Origin: Clavulina sp. PMI_390
Taxonomy: Eukaryota > Basidiomycota > Agaricomycetes > Cantharellales > Hydnaceae
Length of the DNA stretch: 64,000 nt
NCBI GenBank assembly: GCA_015039315.1
Contig: WIDE01000134.1
Span: forward strand, 12,979-76,978
Direction of reading: 5' to 3'
How positions within the stretch are numbered: position 1 is the stretch's first letter; each line of letters begins with the position of its first letter. The translations under genes and the position numbers were made by a program. Shown piece after piece: positions 10,363 to 21,716 of the stretch. The notes below the pieces were generated by a model. That model did no database searches. It was not told the DNA's origin and saw only the letters and a program-made list of their open reading frames with translations.

Positions 10363-13300
10363 TCATGACGACTGTTCACAGAGGGCCTCGAAGACGGACT
10401 CGTGCAGACGACGAAGAACCGGCCGTGCCAAGGACTCTGAACACCGTATGCCTTGCCCCACGCTGTACAAAGAGGTCGGAGAAGGAGATGTGGGGGTCGA
10501 AGTTGAGCTGAGAGCGGAGACGACGGTGTCGGAGAGAGCGGCGATCTTGGGAATGGGAGTGAGAATGGGAGTGTTGAGTGGGGTTGGGAGGGATGAGGAT
10601 GATTGGAATAGCGAGCAAGTTGCATCAAGGACAACCACTTGTTGATTAGCAAGTATTCGTACGTCCAGAGCATATCTAAACATAGACAATTCAGTCTCAG
10701 GTACGGGTAATACGACACGCGAACAACTTACAAGGTGTTATAGAGAATGCGGAACCAAGCAGCACCCTTGTAAACGATGCTGGTCTTGGGCTTTGAAGGA
10801 GACTTTCGTCGAGCAAGAGCGATATCGCGGCGGATGCTTTCTAGCTCTTGTAGAACTGGCAACGTAGACCGCAGCAGCAAGACAAACTCGCGTACGGTCT
10901 GCTGGGTCTGTTCCGCATTTCCCTCGATGAGACGCGGCGACAGGAACGAGGCGATCTCTTGGTGGGGATTGAAGATGCGATCCTCTGTAAGACCACCGTG
11001 CCGTCGCTTGGATGCGGATGCCGGTAGACGAGAGAATGATGTTTGGAAGGACCCAGTGGGGAGGAGACCAGGCTGGAGAAGGAGGGTTGAGGGGATGTAT
11101 TCAATGGTAGCGACAAAATCCTAGAAACGATTGTAACATGTTTTAGTCTCAGGACAATAGTATAAACTTTATGCGACTTACGGAATGATACGTGAACTCG
11201 ATGGTGAGAAGGTTGAACGAAAGTAGCCGAACATCCTCATAACCCTTGAGTCGACTGATATCAGCGACATGCCGAGCGATGGCCAGGGTCCTTTGCACGC
11301 GATCCCATTCTCCCTGAAGCTCGTCAATCGCGACATCAACATCGCTGGACAAGAAGGAAACGATTGATGTCTTGGGATTGTATGACACCAAGGAGTCAGG
11401 CCGTAGGCCAGGCCCAGTGACAACTTGGTTGCGCCGAGGCGAGATCCCAAGAGATAAAGGGGGCGGTGCTTTTAGTTTGACCTCGGTGATGATCTGCCCG
11501 TCGCATGTCAGCAAAAGCACAAATAATTCGACTCCGTCACGTACCTGAGCGGGCTCTTCATTCCACCAATTCGTCACCATTAGCTTCACGTTCCGGCACG
11601 CAGCCTCCGCCGTATTTCCTGAAGCATTGGACCAAAGATCCGTCGCAAGGATCTTGAACACAGGAACACATCGGTTTCGCTTTCCTTCAGTTGTATCGGG
11701 TGGTGGCGGGAAGATAAAGTCGTAAAGTATGTTTCGATGCTTGAGCTGCATTTCGACCTTCATATACGACACTCTTGCACTGAACCGTTTTGTCAGTAGC
11801 GGTATATGTGAGGTAGTGTAGGCTGACTCACCAGGCAAATGCATACATCTCTCGCAACACCTCGGTACGCACCGCGAAGCTTCAAGAGAGGTGAGATAGA
11901 GTCAAAGGCAATAAACGAGTAGTCACATACTCAGTATCCGCAGGGCCCAGTCCAAGTTTCTCAGGCTCCAACCAGGCAAAGTCTTTCGTGGCCGCTCGGT
12001 TTGACCCATTTGAGAGAGGCCGGAAGATTTCAATGAGAGCGTATTTGAAGCCGTCGGTCGTGAAAACGATGAGAAGGAAGTGGTCGGGGAATGTCGAAAG
12101 ATGAATGAACAGATGACCTGCTGCTGAACCGAACTTTTGCAGCTCTGCCGACGAAGGTGCCAAGGCTCAGTTGATTGTAATGAATATAACATTGAAAAGG
12201 CAGGAAAGCTTACCAGCTGGTGGCAAGAGGCTCCGGAAAGACTGAAGTCCGATTGAAGTGACTTGAAGTTCAACGAGCTCCAATATCGTCTGGATCACGG
12301 ACATTAGCTCAGGTGTCCATACAACGCAGCAAAAGCTCATGACTAACCGTGAACCGCAGTCGATGGAGGATTTCCCACATGCGGTGGGGTGCGTCATTGA
12401 TCGATAGCGAGAACTGATTGAACCGGTTGTCTTTCATGGGTGAATCACTTGCATCTCGAAGAATGATCTTCCCAGTCCTGAGGTCAATCAAGACATGCAG
12501 TGTCAAGCTTTCATAGAGGGATAGCCGGAGACAAGGTGTATCGTCTGCAGATGTTCTATGTAAGATATACGGACATGGGTAAAGAAAGTGAGAACGAACC
12601 TTCGGCTGAGATAGATGCCCCATCTGGAGAGGAAATAAAGCGTCGCCAGTGGAACTGGATTTGGTTAAGCCAGTATCCTAGAATAAGGCGTGCATGTCGT
12701 TGGGCAACAGTCTTGATGAGGCTCTCGCAATCCAGTGATTTCGAGTCCTAAATCACAGTACACGGGGTCAGAGGTTAGAAGCGACGGATGATATTAGTAT
12801 GGTATGGCATACCACTCGCAGATCCTTTGCCTCAGCAGCCACCAATTGGGCAGGTGGAGTCAAAGCCCAAGCATTCGGCGCGGGCTCCCATGTAACAGCA
12901 ATGACCGCCTTCTCCACCTCATCACTTGGTTTAGGAGGCTCGACCTCAGGGGGAGTTCTCCTTGCACGCTTTATTGCTTCAAGAGTCAGCCGTTGGTCTA
13001 GTTCGCGAGCGAGTCGTTCTACGTGGGGGTTCGTTGATTTTGAATGTGCAGGGAGGGGCTGAGAAGGAGAGTTCTTTTCGATGGTGATGGTGATTGTTCC
13101 ACCGTGTGGGGGTAGCTGGGGGGTGAATTGTCCATTAGCTAGACGAGTCGGTTGATGAGGTGTGGAGCGGCTACTCGTGCCGCTCTCTGTTAGCAACTGG
13201 ATGTGATCCCACGGAGATGGAGTATGCTTTGACTCACGTCCAATAGCGAATAGAAATAGACATTCTGTCAGGCCGGACTATCATGCTCAAGTGATCTGCC

Positions 13301-14882
13301 CATCCAAGATTTCGTATTTGTTGCACCTAGAGCGAATTGTTAGATCGCCAAGGGGCAAGTTTGAAACAGGTACCGACCTGATGGATGAGAATCTCGAGTT
13401 GATAACTTAATGAGAGCATTTCTATAAGATTGATGCGGAGTTAGTGAGATGGAGCAAAATATGTGGATAATAAGCTACTCACGAAGCAGGTTGAAAGCAC
13501 GGATGAGGGGTGCATCGACTACATCAATCGAGGTGGCATCCTTCGCTTCTGTAGGAGCAGCGGAAGTAGGATCTGCGCCTGAAGCTTCCTTCGCTTGCTC
13601 TTCAGCCGCCAGTTGCATCATATTGACAGCGAGCTCGTGATTTACGCCAGGGACGAGCTGCGCCCACAGATGTGGGGGCATCCGGCGCGGGAAGACTACA
13701 CACAAAAAAAGGTATGAGACCACTTGCAAAGTCAAGTATGAGATCTGCCTGACCTCCGATTGTTCGTTCCTGCAGACTACCGCCAATGCCATGCATGAAC
13801 TGAAGGTCGATGATGTACCAGGTGTCATTTTGTTCGGATCCCGTAAGGCTAAATGTGGCCGTGAAGAGACCGTCAACAGTGAACACGACACGCCCGTCAT
13901 CTGTCGCAAACAGGTTAGACAGGTCAAAATTTGCAAGAGCGCAAAAGACGCACCAACGGTGTAGTCCGACCACTCTAGTGGAACTATCTCCCAAAGTCGA
14001 AGACGTAGCCGTAGGACCTCATTCAATCTTCGTAGCGTGGCTTTGACGGCATCGGCAGACATTGGCTTGGTGACTGTATACATCTCCTGGAGCATTGTCG
14101 GGAGGAGGCTTTTTTGTCTCTCGGGAGGCTCTGTGAGCACAGTGACAGCCGTGGATAGGTCGGAGTTGCGGAGCCTAGGGATGAAAAAGCTGAGCACTCT
14201 TGTGGAAACATGGCGAAGCGACAATGCTGACCTTGCACCAGCTATCAAGGCTTTGATATCTGCAAGTTGCTGGATGGCTTGGTCGATTTGATTGGAGTGC
14301 TCGTCGAGATATGCATATATGCCCTATAGCGCAAAAGTGGGATGTGAGGAACCATTCAACAAGGGGTGACGCATGACGGGTGGCGCGGCGTGATATTCAC
14401 CATGCTAGTCTCGACATCACGAGAGGCCTTTGACCATTTTGATAGCACATAAGCTTTGAGGAACTTCTTTCTTGTCTCGTCTGCATAGGCCAAGATGGCG
14501 GGTCTGGGATCCTCTCCAGCGTTGGTGGCGCCGGGCAGACTAACCAATAAAGCTGAGGACCGAGGAACGAAGGCACAAGAGACCGGTGTTATACATACGT
14601 ATCACTGAGTTCAACTAGTCTGGAGTACGAGTCTTGAACGAGTCGATCGATAATGTCGGCGAGCGGGACCTGGTCGGTGAAGGCATCTCGTGGAGGCAAC
14701 TCGCGCTCGAGCTCATTGAGTGGGATATCCGGAGGTGGAATGCCCTGGGAGGGCTTCGTGGAAGAGCCCTTCGTTTTCAGAACGAGCTTGACTGCTTTTG
14801 TTGCAGGCGCGGTGGCCGCCGCCGTAGACACAGATGGTAGATGACCATTGGTAGGAGGTGAAGCGTGCTTCCCGTTGTTCAT
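10363..14882 (-). CDS. med14: Mediator complex subunit 14 (Rgr1 homologue)
   Basis: A long multi-exon gene with about 12 introns. The N-terminus from ATG 14882 (MNNGKHASPP) is low-complexity, then gives the MED14 hallmark region VPLADIIDRLVQDSYSRLVEL, followed by RKKFLKAYVLSKWSKASRDV and LRLRLRLWEIVPLEWSDYTV. This agrees with the N-terminal Mediator-tethering domain of MED14, the scaffold joining head, middle and tail modules of the RNA polymerase II coactivator. Further on, GRVVFTVDGLFTATFSL and TWYIIDLQFMHGIGG also fit the family. The C-terminal exon ends about 10363 (ESVFEALCEQSS). The upstream in-frame extension begins with GTG, so the ATG at 14882 is preferred. The length is typical of fungal MED14 (over 1,000 residues). 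The middle exons were not individually resolved. Confidence 0.88.
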
Positions 14883-15286
14883 AGACCGACTGAGCGGGTG
14901 CGTAACCACACTTTGAGTACCACGTGCCAGCCAATTAGACGAGCACCAGTGCTACGTGTGATTTAGACACAAAGTTATGTGAGAGCCCAGAGGCAGAGAG
15001 CGAGAGAGAGGGATGAGGTACGGCGGTCCAAGAGTCCGGCGCTTATTGTTTGTGTGGCAACAACCAAACAAATTTGGGAATTCAGCGCGATGTCCGAAAA
15101 AGGTCCCACGACCCGACAGCACATGGGATAAGATCTCCCAATTCTTTTTGCGCACCACGCTCCATCTAATTATTTTAAATAGCACAAGGGATGAATACCC
15201 GTAATTATATGTATATGCATCGGAATGGCGGTGCCAAACGCGTGGGCCATTAATAGCTAGATCCCCCCACCAGGGCGCCAAGGCAC
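14883..15286. other. Intergenic region between MED14 and NDUFAF2-like gene
   Basis: About 400 bp, both neighbours on the minus strand, so it holds the NDUFAF2-like 3' UTR and the MED14 promoter. An AG-rich run (GAGAGCGAGAGAGAGGG) is at about 14994. Nothing else recognised. Confidence 0.5.
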
Positions 15287-16107
15287 TCAACCACGTCTCC
15301 TCGCAGCACTAGGCGTCCACGCTTCTGGTGCATCAGTCGACGGTGTGCCTGGTCGGAAGTCGCGCGGTTCTTCCCGGGCTGTTTTTCTCCGAGCTGCATC
15401 GCGGAGTTGCTCCGGTGACGCTTCGATTGCAGGCAGGGTCGCCGACGGAAGCTCATCGACCGCAGGAGAAGCTATTTGAGAGGCATTCGATTGCCTAGAC
15501 GCTATTTGGCGAGCACGTTCTTCGTCATCACGGGCCTGGATCTGCGCTGCGAGTGCTGTCACTCGTTGCTGCCGGGCCATGTCAATTTGAAGTTCCTAAT
15601 GAGAAGAGATTAGAACTGTAACAAGGAAGTCATATAGAGGAGTTCATTACATGCCTGGATGGTTGGGGGGTGCATCCGCGTATGTGACAGCCATGCGGTC
15701 CACTGAGCTGCATCGAGGAATGGTTAACAGCAGAGCTATGACCAGTAAAGGAGTGTGAGGCATACCTGGTAGCCTCCGTAGCCCAGTAGCGTAACTGTAC
15801 GCGTCTGCACCAACAACATACTTCACTTGCCGCTTCGTTCTTGACGAGCCAGGCTGAGGAGGTGGATACTCGAAAAACTTATTGCCTGCGAGAACACGTC
15901 GACTCAGGTTTCGCTTAGATGCTAGGGTGAACTGGCCACACACCCTCAAGATCCCTCCCTACGTAGCCTCTCTAAACCAGTATCGAATACAAGATGAGTT
16001 AATCCTTGTAAGATTGAGTCTCACACATCCTGGAGGTCTCCAAGACGGATAGTGTAACATACCCCGAATCTGAACTTGGAGAGGATGTTCCTAAACATTG
16101 AAGTCAT
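15287..16107 (-). CDS. NDUFAF2/B17.2-like mitochondrial complex I assembly factor
   Basis: The reconstructed product starts MTSMFRNILSKFRFGGYVGR (ATG 16107), runs through DLEGNKFFEYPPP and a basic RTKRQVKYV segment, then QWTAWLSHTRMHPPTIQEL and a helical charged tail (MARQQRVTALAAQIQARDDE). The order G-N-K-(F/Y)-(F/Y)-E, R-(R/K)-x-V-x-Y, W-x-x-W-L, PPT-x-x-E-L is the signature of the NDUFA12/NDUFAF2 family. These proteins sit in the mitochondrial matrix arm and help assemble NADH:ubiquinone oxidoreductase. The Pro/Thr-rich C-terminal extension favours the assembly factor NDUFAF2 over the structural subunit. At least four exons; the first two junctions need acceptors at about 15990 and 15893. 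It is divergently paired with the checkpoint kinase, only about 150 bp away. Confidence 0.75.
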
Positions 16108-16259
16108 GGTTCCCAGGAGTGATAGGTGAAGGTGCGATACAAAGTCTAAAGTGCGGTGGAAGGGATGTGCGTGACAGCTCAGGCTCGAAAGTCTGTTACT
16201 CCCCGCGTCGACAATCACAAAGCCAAACTCGGGACTCCGTTTCGTACTCCTCGGCATTG
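16108..16259. promoter_or_regulatory. Short bidirectional promoter between NDUFAF2-like gene and checkpoint kinase
   Basis: Only about 152 bp separate the two divergent ATGs (16107 minus, 16260 plus), so both 5' leaders and promoters overlap. No clear TATA box is visible on either strand. Confidence 0.55.
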
Positions 16260-18818
16260 ATGACACCCACCACGTCCTCGCACCACCCTAGGCAAAAGCG
16301 CAGACTCATTAGCGACGATGAAGTGAGGGAGTGGAAAAAACCCTGCCTTCAGTCCCTGTCGACGTCCCAATCGTACGCGTCCTCGCAAACGATCGACACG
16401 ACGGTTGTCGCACGTCTGGAACCTGAAATAACGAATCACCCATGTGGGGGGATTCGATCTCTATCCTCGTGATATCAAAATCTGATCCCTTGAATACAGC
16501 AATCCTCATGCACCTCTACGAGGACATCTGCATTGGACGCGACCAGCACAAGTGAGTACCATCTGAGGTATTGCACCAGAACCTTTCTGTTGAGGAGCTA
16601 TCCCGCAAGTGATCTACAAATCGACGACCCACTCATCTCTCGATGCCATTGTAAGATCAAAGCGTAAGTCTTCCAGTCAAATCTCGGTTCTTTGACCTCT
16701 GAAGGGGACAACCTTGTAGGATACCAGCAGGCTCCGAGGAGGGAGGGACCTTAGTCATCTGTGATGTTAGAATCTCTCGATAACTACCACTTAATACCCC
16801 ATCTGAAGCATGATACTCGACCTGCCTAGGTTCTTGGCAGTAATGGCGTCAGCATCGGGGCACATCGTGTCCCTCCTGGATCGTTGCACATCCTCCAACC
16901 CAATTCCATTATCGAACTCCCTAGCAATCCACCAACCAGTAAGGAATCGCAGGACCTGTACTGTCTTCTTCCTGAAAAGTGCTCCCAAATCTTTTTACAG
17001 GATATAAATACATTGCGATGCAAGCCAGGTCGCATGGAGCTGACCGCAATTATCCTCCAAGCATAGTGCTCTCACCACTCACTAGAAGCCAGGCCAGACC
17101 AGAATACCTGAATTTAGAGCAATACTCTATCACAAAGATCCTTCTCGGAGAGTGAGTACCGATGGTGCATCGATGCCTCAGTCTGACTTCTCGTCTGTTG
17201 GTCACGATCAGGGGCTCCAACGCGACTGTCAGAATGGCTGTACATAAGGAGACGCAGGTTCAATATGCTTGTAAGAGTTTGGCTATACCCGATGATCGCG
17301 AGGCAACAAGGGAGATCATCAAGGAGGTCAAAATGCTCAAGAGTCTCCAACATGTCAGTAGCCTGACTCAACCACTGTCGACGGATCACTCATGACCCTT
17401 CATGCAGCCAAACATCAATGGCATTGTGGAAAGTATACCAGTGAACGGAATGCTGTAAGTAAAAACCTCCCTATTTTTGCCGTCATATCCTACGCTCATT
17501 ATACAATGGATAGTCATGTTTTTTTGGAGCTCTCCCTAGGTGGAGATCTCCATTCTTGGCTTGTTGATCAAAAGGCACCAAAAGAAGCGGAATCCCGTTG
17601 GTTTAGCTACCAGCTGATGCTTGGCCTCCTGGTTCGTTCTCTGCTTGGTAGCAAGCGAGCTGATATAGGCCCTGATAATGCGGGCACAGTACCTTCATGG
17701 TGTTAAGAAGATGGCCCATAGAGGTACGTTGGTTCACGTGAAGATAAAAGCCCACAATCACCATCTCATTCTATCTGTTGTTTTGCCTTGCAGACCTAAA
17801 GGTTGCAGTGGTTCTCCAGCACACACGGTCAACGCTCTGACACACGTTCTCCAGCCCGAGAACATCCTTCTTCGCAGTACCGGCCGTTTCCCTCAACTTA
17901 TCATCGCAGATCTTGGCTATAGCCGTCCCATTACCGAACTGGAACACGATGAAGTTGGCATGGCTGGCACACCATGCTACTTGCCACCCGAGGCCATCCG
18001 AGCGGTCTACGAACCGATGAGGATTGACTTTGCGTTGGCAGATTGCTGGAGTGTTGGCGTGATTATTTATCAGATGTTAACGTGAGTGCTTGCAGGATGA
18101 GACCAGTATCGCATAGTAATAACTACCTGCCTGGTTTCACCCTGACGCGACTGATACAGACTCGGTCGCCCTTTCGATCACGCCCTTGGTTATTTTGACG
18201 AATCTTGTGGCAAGCAAGCGTCATCGGGTCTGGTATGTTGAAGCCTTGGGTTAATGGTCGGGATCCCATGCGTGCTACTGACTTGGCTTTTCATAGCTCT
18301 TCATCCTATCTACGGTTTCTGCGAAAGAGAACGCTCATTTTTTGAATTATCCAGCTCGATCTAAGCCTACTCGAAGCAGTGGTGGAAGAAGGGTCACCCA
18401 CGACACGACACCACTGCCAACTAACATGTCCCAAGTCACACTAGATCCCACATTGGCCCGAAAGATTATGCAGGCAGAGATCCCCTTCGAAGCTGATACG
18501 TGGAGCCCTATGCCACTTGGTACGTACCCACCGACCAGCCACACCCTGGCCCAGCGCTTCCACCTCTGCTACGACCACGACGATCTGTCACCTCCGCTAC
18601 CACGACTCCACCGCCTCTTATCTCGTGCGTTCCTGATACTCATGCTGTCTTCTCTACTCTCTGCACTGCCTTCAGCAAAGCAACTTGTTTCTCGCCTCCT
18701 GCACAAGAGCCCTGCGGCCAGGTACACTATGAAGCTTGCTCTGGAGAGTCAATGGATCGTCGGAGACGCGACACTAGAGGAGCGGTATCGAAAGAATGTG
18801 TTGAAGCAGGCGGTGTGA
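16260..18818 (+). CDS. cds1: FHA-domain checkpoint protein kinase, Cds1/Rad53/Chk2 type
   Basis: The N-terminus (ATG 16260, MTPTTSSHHPRQKRRL) is Ser/Thr-rich with SQ/TQ sites (SQSYASSQT), as in ATM/ATR-phosphorylated Chk2 relatives. An FHA domain follows: EDICIGRDQHK and, after a short intron, DPLISRCHCKIKA. The kinase domain gives GSNATVRMAV (glycine-rich loop), YACKSL (VAxK lysine), LELSLGGDLHSWL (hinge), MAHRDLKPENILL (catalytic loop), IADLGYS (DLG in place of DFG), GTPCYLPPEA (APE variant) and DCWSVGVIIYQML. Family knowledge: binds phosphothreonine through FHA and arrests the cycle after DNA damage or replication stress. The catalytic loop spans three exons, one of only 8 nt. The C-terminal lobe beyond 18120 is less certain; it contains SAKQLVSRLLHKSP and TMKLALESQWI, the normal kinase end. 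TGA at 18816. Confidence 0.85.
17794..17801 (+). other. Predicted 8-nt micro-exon in the kinase catalytic loop
   Basis: The sequence ACCTAAAG lies between an acceptor CAG at 17791-17793 and a donor GT at 17802. Upstream, the exon ends CATAGAG at 17723; downstream, CCCGAGAAC starts at 17855. Joining the three gives H-R-D-L-K-P-E-N in frame. Retaining the 53-nt second intron would hit a TGA. Confidence 0.75.
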
Positions 18819-19904
18819 GGACAGGACTCTGGGTTGGGTCGTTTCATTTTTTTGGTCTCAAAATATATATATCTGAACACGCAGAGCTGGCGAGCCACGT
18901 ATGCTGGACCCCTTAGTTGATAAAGCAAGATGCAACAACAAGGAATGACTCGAGCATTCCGAGTCAGCATCGGGTGGGCGGCTCAGGGTGCTTTTTGGTT
19001 GCCCGCGAACGTCATTCCAAAAAATTTAGGGGAGGCGATGCCGCCGGTGTCTTAAAGCGGGATGGTGAAGCAATGTGTCATGCCCGCAGCGACAGAAGCT
19101 TAGTGTAACGTTCCAGAGCAAAAGCGAGGAGAAGGGCGTGTTCCAGGGGTCACCCCTCACATTGCAAATCCTCCCCACACCAGTACATTTGTAACAAACT
19201 GCACCGGCCGTTTGATCTTTTTTTTCTGATGATGTTCCAAACATGCCCGAACGAACGATTGATTTGTCAATATTATCATTAGGCCCACACAACAACACCG
19301 CCGCGGGAGAAGAGAGGACTGAATGGGTTGCGACTTGGTTGCAAGTTGTTTGCCTTTCTTGGAACGACGAGCAGGCAAGCGCCGGACATCACCTGTCGTT
19401 GAGCGCCGTGTGCCACCCATACTGTGTGCTCGACGAACCCTAGTGAACACGAAAGCGCACGCTGGCTCGTCCCTTTACATCCCCATCGCTCATTAGGGGA
19501 GAATAAAGGAAGGGCCGCTTTTTCTCTGATCTTTTGCGGTTAGTCATTAGAGGAGTTTGTTGCCACACGTTTTCCCTTTTGTGCCCTCTGGCGTTGTGCG
19601 CAGGCTCTCCAGCTGTGCTCCGTGGGCGGACCGTCGACTCACTGCTACACGCCCCTGTGGCGTCATCATCATCGCCGGCCTCTTGCCGTCTCGCAGCGCC
19701 CTATATAGCCCTCGCACTCTTGTTCTCCCCTCGCGCGTGCGGGCGTCCATCTTCATCTGACACTGATTCACTGACACACAACACACCCACCTCCCCGATT
19801 TCCGCTTGCCGTTTCCAGTGCAGCGCGCGCGCCAACTCTCGCGCCCCTCTTCATCTTTCAACTATATACACACTCCCAGTTCCCTCAGCTTGTTGTAGTG
19901 CGAG
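18819..19904. other. Intergenic region between kinase and Spg1-type GTPase
   Basis: About 1.1 kb upstream of the GTPase gene. A CT-rich stretch lies before the ATG (about 19690-19870). Open frames in it are unfamiliar and compositionally biased. No further gene supported. Confidence 0.5.
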
Positions 19905-20958
19905 ATGGCAACCTCTCCATCTGTTGCCGGTGGCTCCGCTTCCAACCTAAACGGTGCCATCGATGAGGATGAGAACAGCAGGTGCGTTCTTCGTCGCTCT
20001 TAGATCCCATAGACGCAAAACTAACGCGGTCTCTGTTGTTGCGATTGCCCATGCTTTCCATCGGGCTCATCTGCTGTATCGCCTCACAGCGTCGTTCTCA
20101 AGGTCGGCATGGTTGGAGACTCACAGATTGGCAAGACCAGTCTGATGGTCAAGTACGTGGAAGGGACGTTTGATGAAGACTACATTCAGACACTCGGTAT
20201 GTCCAGACTCCAACTTATTGCCGCGTCTCATACGTCGTCGTGCCATCCCACCGCCAAAATCTCACGCCCTCCCCTCCCGTCCGTCCCCCGTTCCGCAGGT
20301 GTCAACTTCATGGAGAAGACTATTTCCGTTCGGAGAACAACGATCACGTTCTCCATTTGGGATCTAGGCGGTCAGCGCGAATTCGTCAACATGCTGCCCC
20401 TCGTCTGCAACGACGCGATCGCGCTGCTGTTCATGTTTGATCTCACGCGCAAATCAACACTAAATTCTGTCAAGGAATGGTACCGACAAGCGCGAGGGTT
20501 CAACAAGGTGAGCAAAGTTATCGTTAGCTGTTTTGGTTGTTCCATGGCGTTCTTATCATTCTTTGTACTCGAAAAGACTGCCATCCCTTTCCTGATTGGT
20601 ACGAAGTTTGATACATTCGCTACATTTTCCCGGGACGAGCAGGAGGAAGTCACCAAGCAGGTAATGTGGTGCCTTGATTGGTTGCGCGGATCAAATTGTT
20701 CTGACCTTTTTCTTCCTCGCCAGGCAAAACGATTCGCAAAAGCGATGCATGCTTCGTTAATCTTCTGCTCAACCTCAGCATCGATAAACGTGCAGAAAAT
20801 CTTCAAGATTGTTCTCGCAAAAGCCTTTGACCTCAAGTGCGTCATTGCAGAAATCGACGCAGTTGGGGAACCTGTATTGCTATATGTGAGTGTGCTGCTG
20901 CCTAGCACCTTCATGCAGGAAACGAGCTGACCTGCTTGCCTCGTAGGTGGACCCGTGA
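19905..20958 (+). CDS. spg1: Septation-initiation small GTPase, Spg1/Tem1 family
   Basis: Joined exons give MATSPSVAGGSASNLNGAID, then VVLKVGMVGDSQIGKTSLMV (P-loop GDSQIGKT), GTFDEDYIQTLGVNFMEKTI (switch I), IWDLGGQREF (G3, switch II), FLIGTKFD (G4 in the Spg1/Tem1-specific form GTK-x-D rather than NKxD) and CSTSASINVQKIFKIVLAKA (G5). It ends LLYVDP and TGA at 20956-20958 after a last intron of about 60 nt. The family switches on the septation initiation/mitotic exit network at spindle pole bodies. There are six or seven exons; the start ATG 19905 has an ordinary context. No CAAX box, as expected for the family. It lies between a Chk2-type kinase and Cdh1 on the same strand. Confidence 0.92.
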
Positions 20959-21716
20959 AGCATCAAGGGAACTGTCATGCTCGCCGAGTAGACTTTTCTT
21001 TCGTTGGCTTCATTCGGACTTGCTTCTTTTTCTACTTCGTTTCCTTGCTGGGGATCTTCCGCCGTTGGTTTTTTCTTCATCCAATCCAAGAATTGCATCA
21101 CAAGTAGTCTACATCTAATAGTATTCCCCCCATCGACACCCCCCACCTTTGTCTCCATTCTGCCGTCCCAAGGACTGCCTGGTCTGCTTCACTAATATGC
21201 TATCATCCACATCCCCCTCCATCGTCGAGGTCATTCCTCTTCCTGTGTTGATTTACTTTTGCTCTTTATATCGAATTCCACCCTGGTCGCTCCTTATCTC
21301 TTTATAATCGCCACTCGGTCCGATCGGTCACGCGCGCGTGTTTCTCGCAATATTGCCATTTGACAGCACTGTCGCTGGTGAGGGTTGCAGTAATCGTTTA
21401 GTGGTTTTTCCTACTCGTGGTAGAATGTTAATCCTATCGTCACTGTATCACATTTTTCATTTTTTTGCTTCTCCCATCTGATTTCCCGCGCTGCACGGAC
21501 TGGGGATGCTCAGGAGCGAGGTAATCACGTGTTGTGGTTGAGAGTTGTCTCCTATTGCCAAATCTATCAACACAAACATTCCTTTCACCCAACCACATAT
21601 AGCGCTTGCTCTCCGTCACGCGCTCCCTCTCCTCCCTCCGCCTTTCTGTGACTTTATTCGCGCTTTACGACTATCTGTGATCCCTCTCAACCCCTCCGCC
21701 ACACACATCGCCTCAT
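20959..21716. other. Intergenic region between Spg1-type GTPase and Cdh1
   Basis: About 760 bp, T/C-rich, with the Spg1 3' UTR and Cdh1 promoter and leader. A CG-rich CACGCGCGCG run lies near 21329. No gene seen. Confidence 0.5.
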
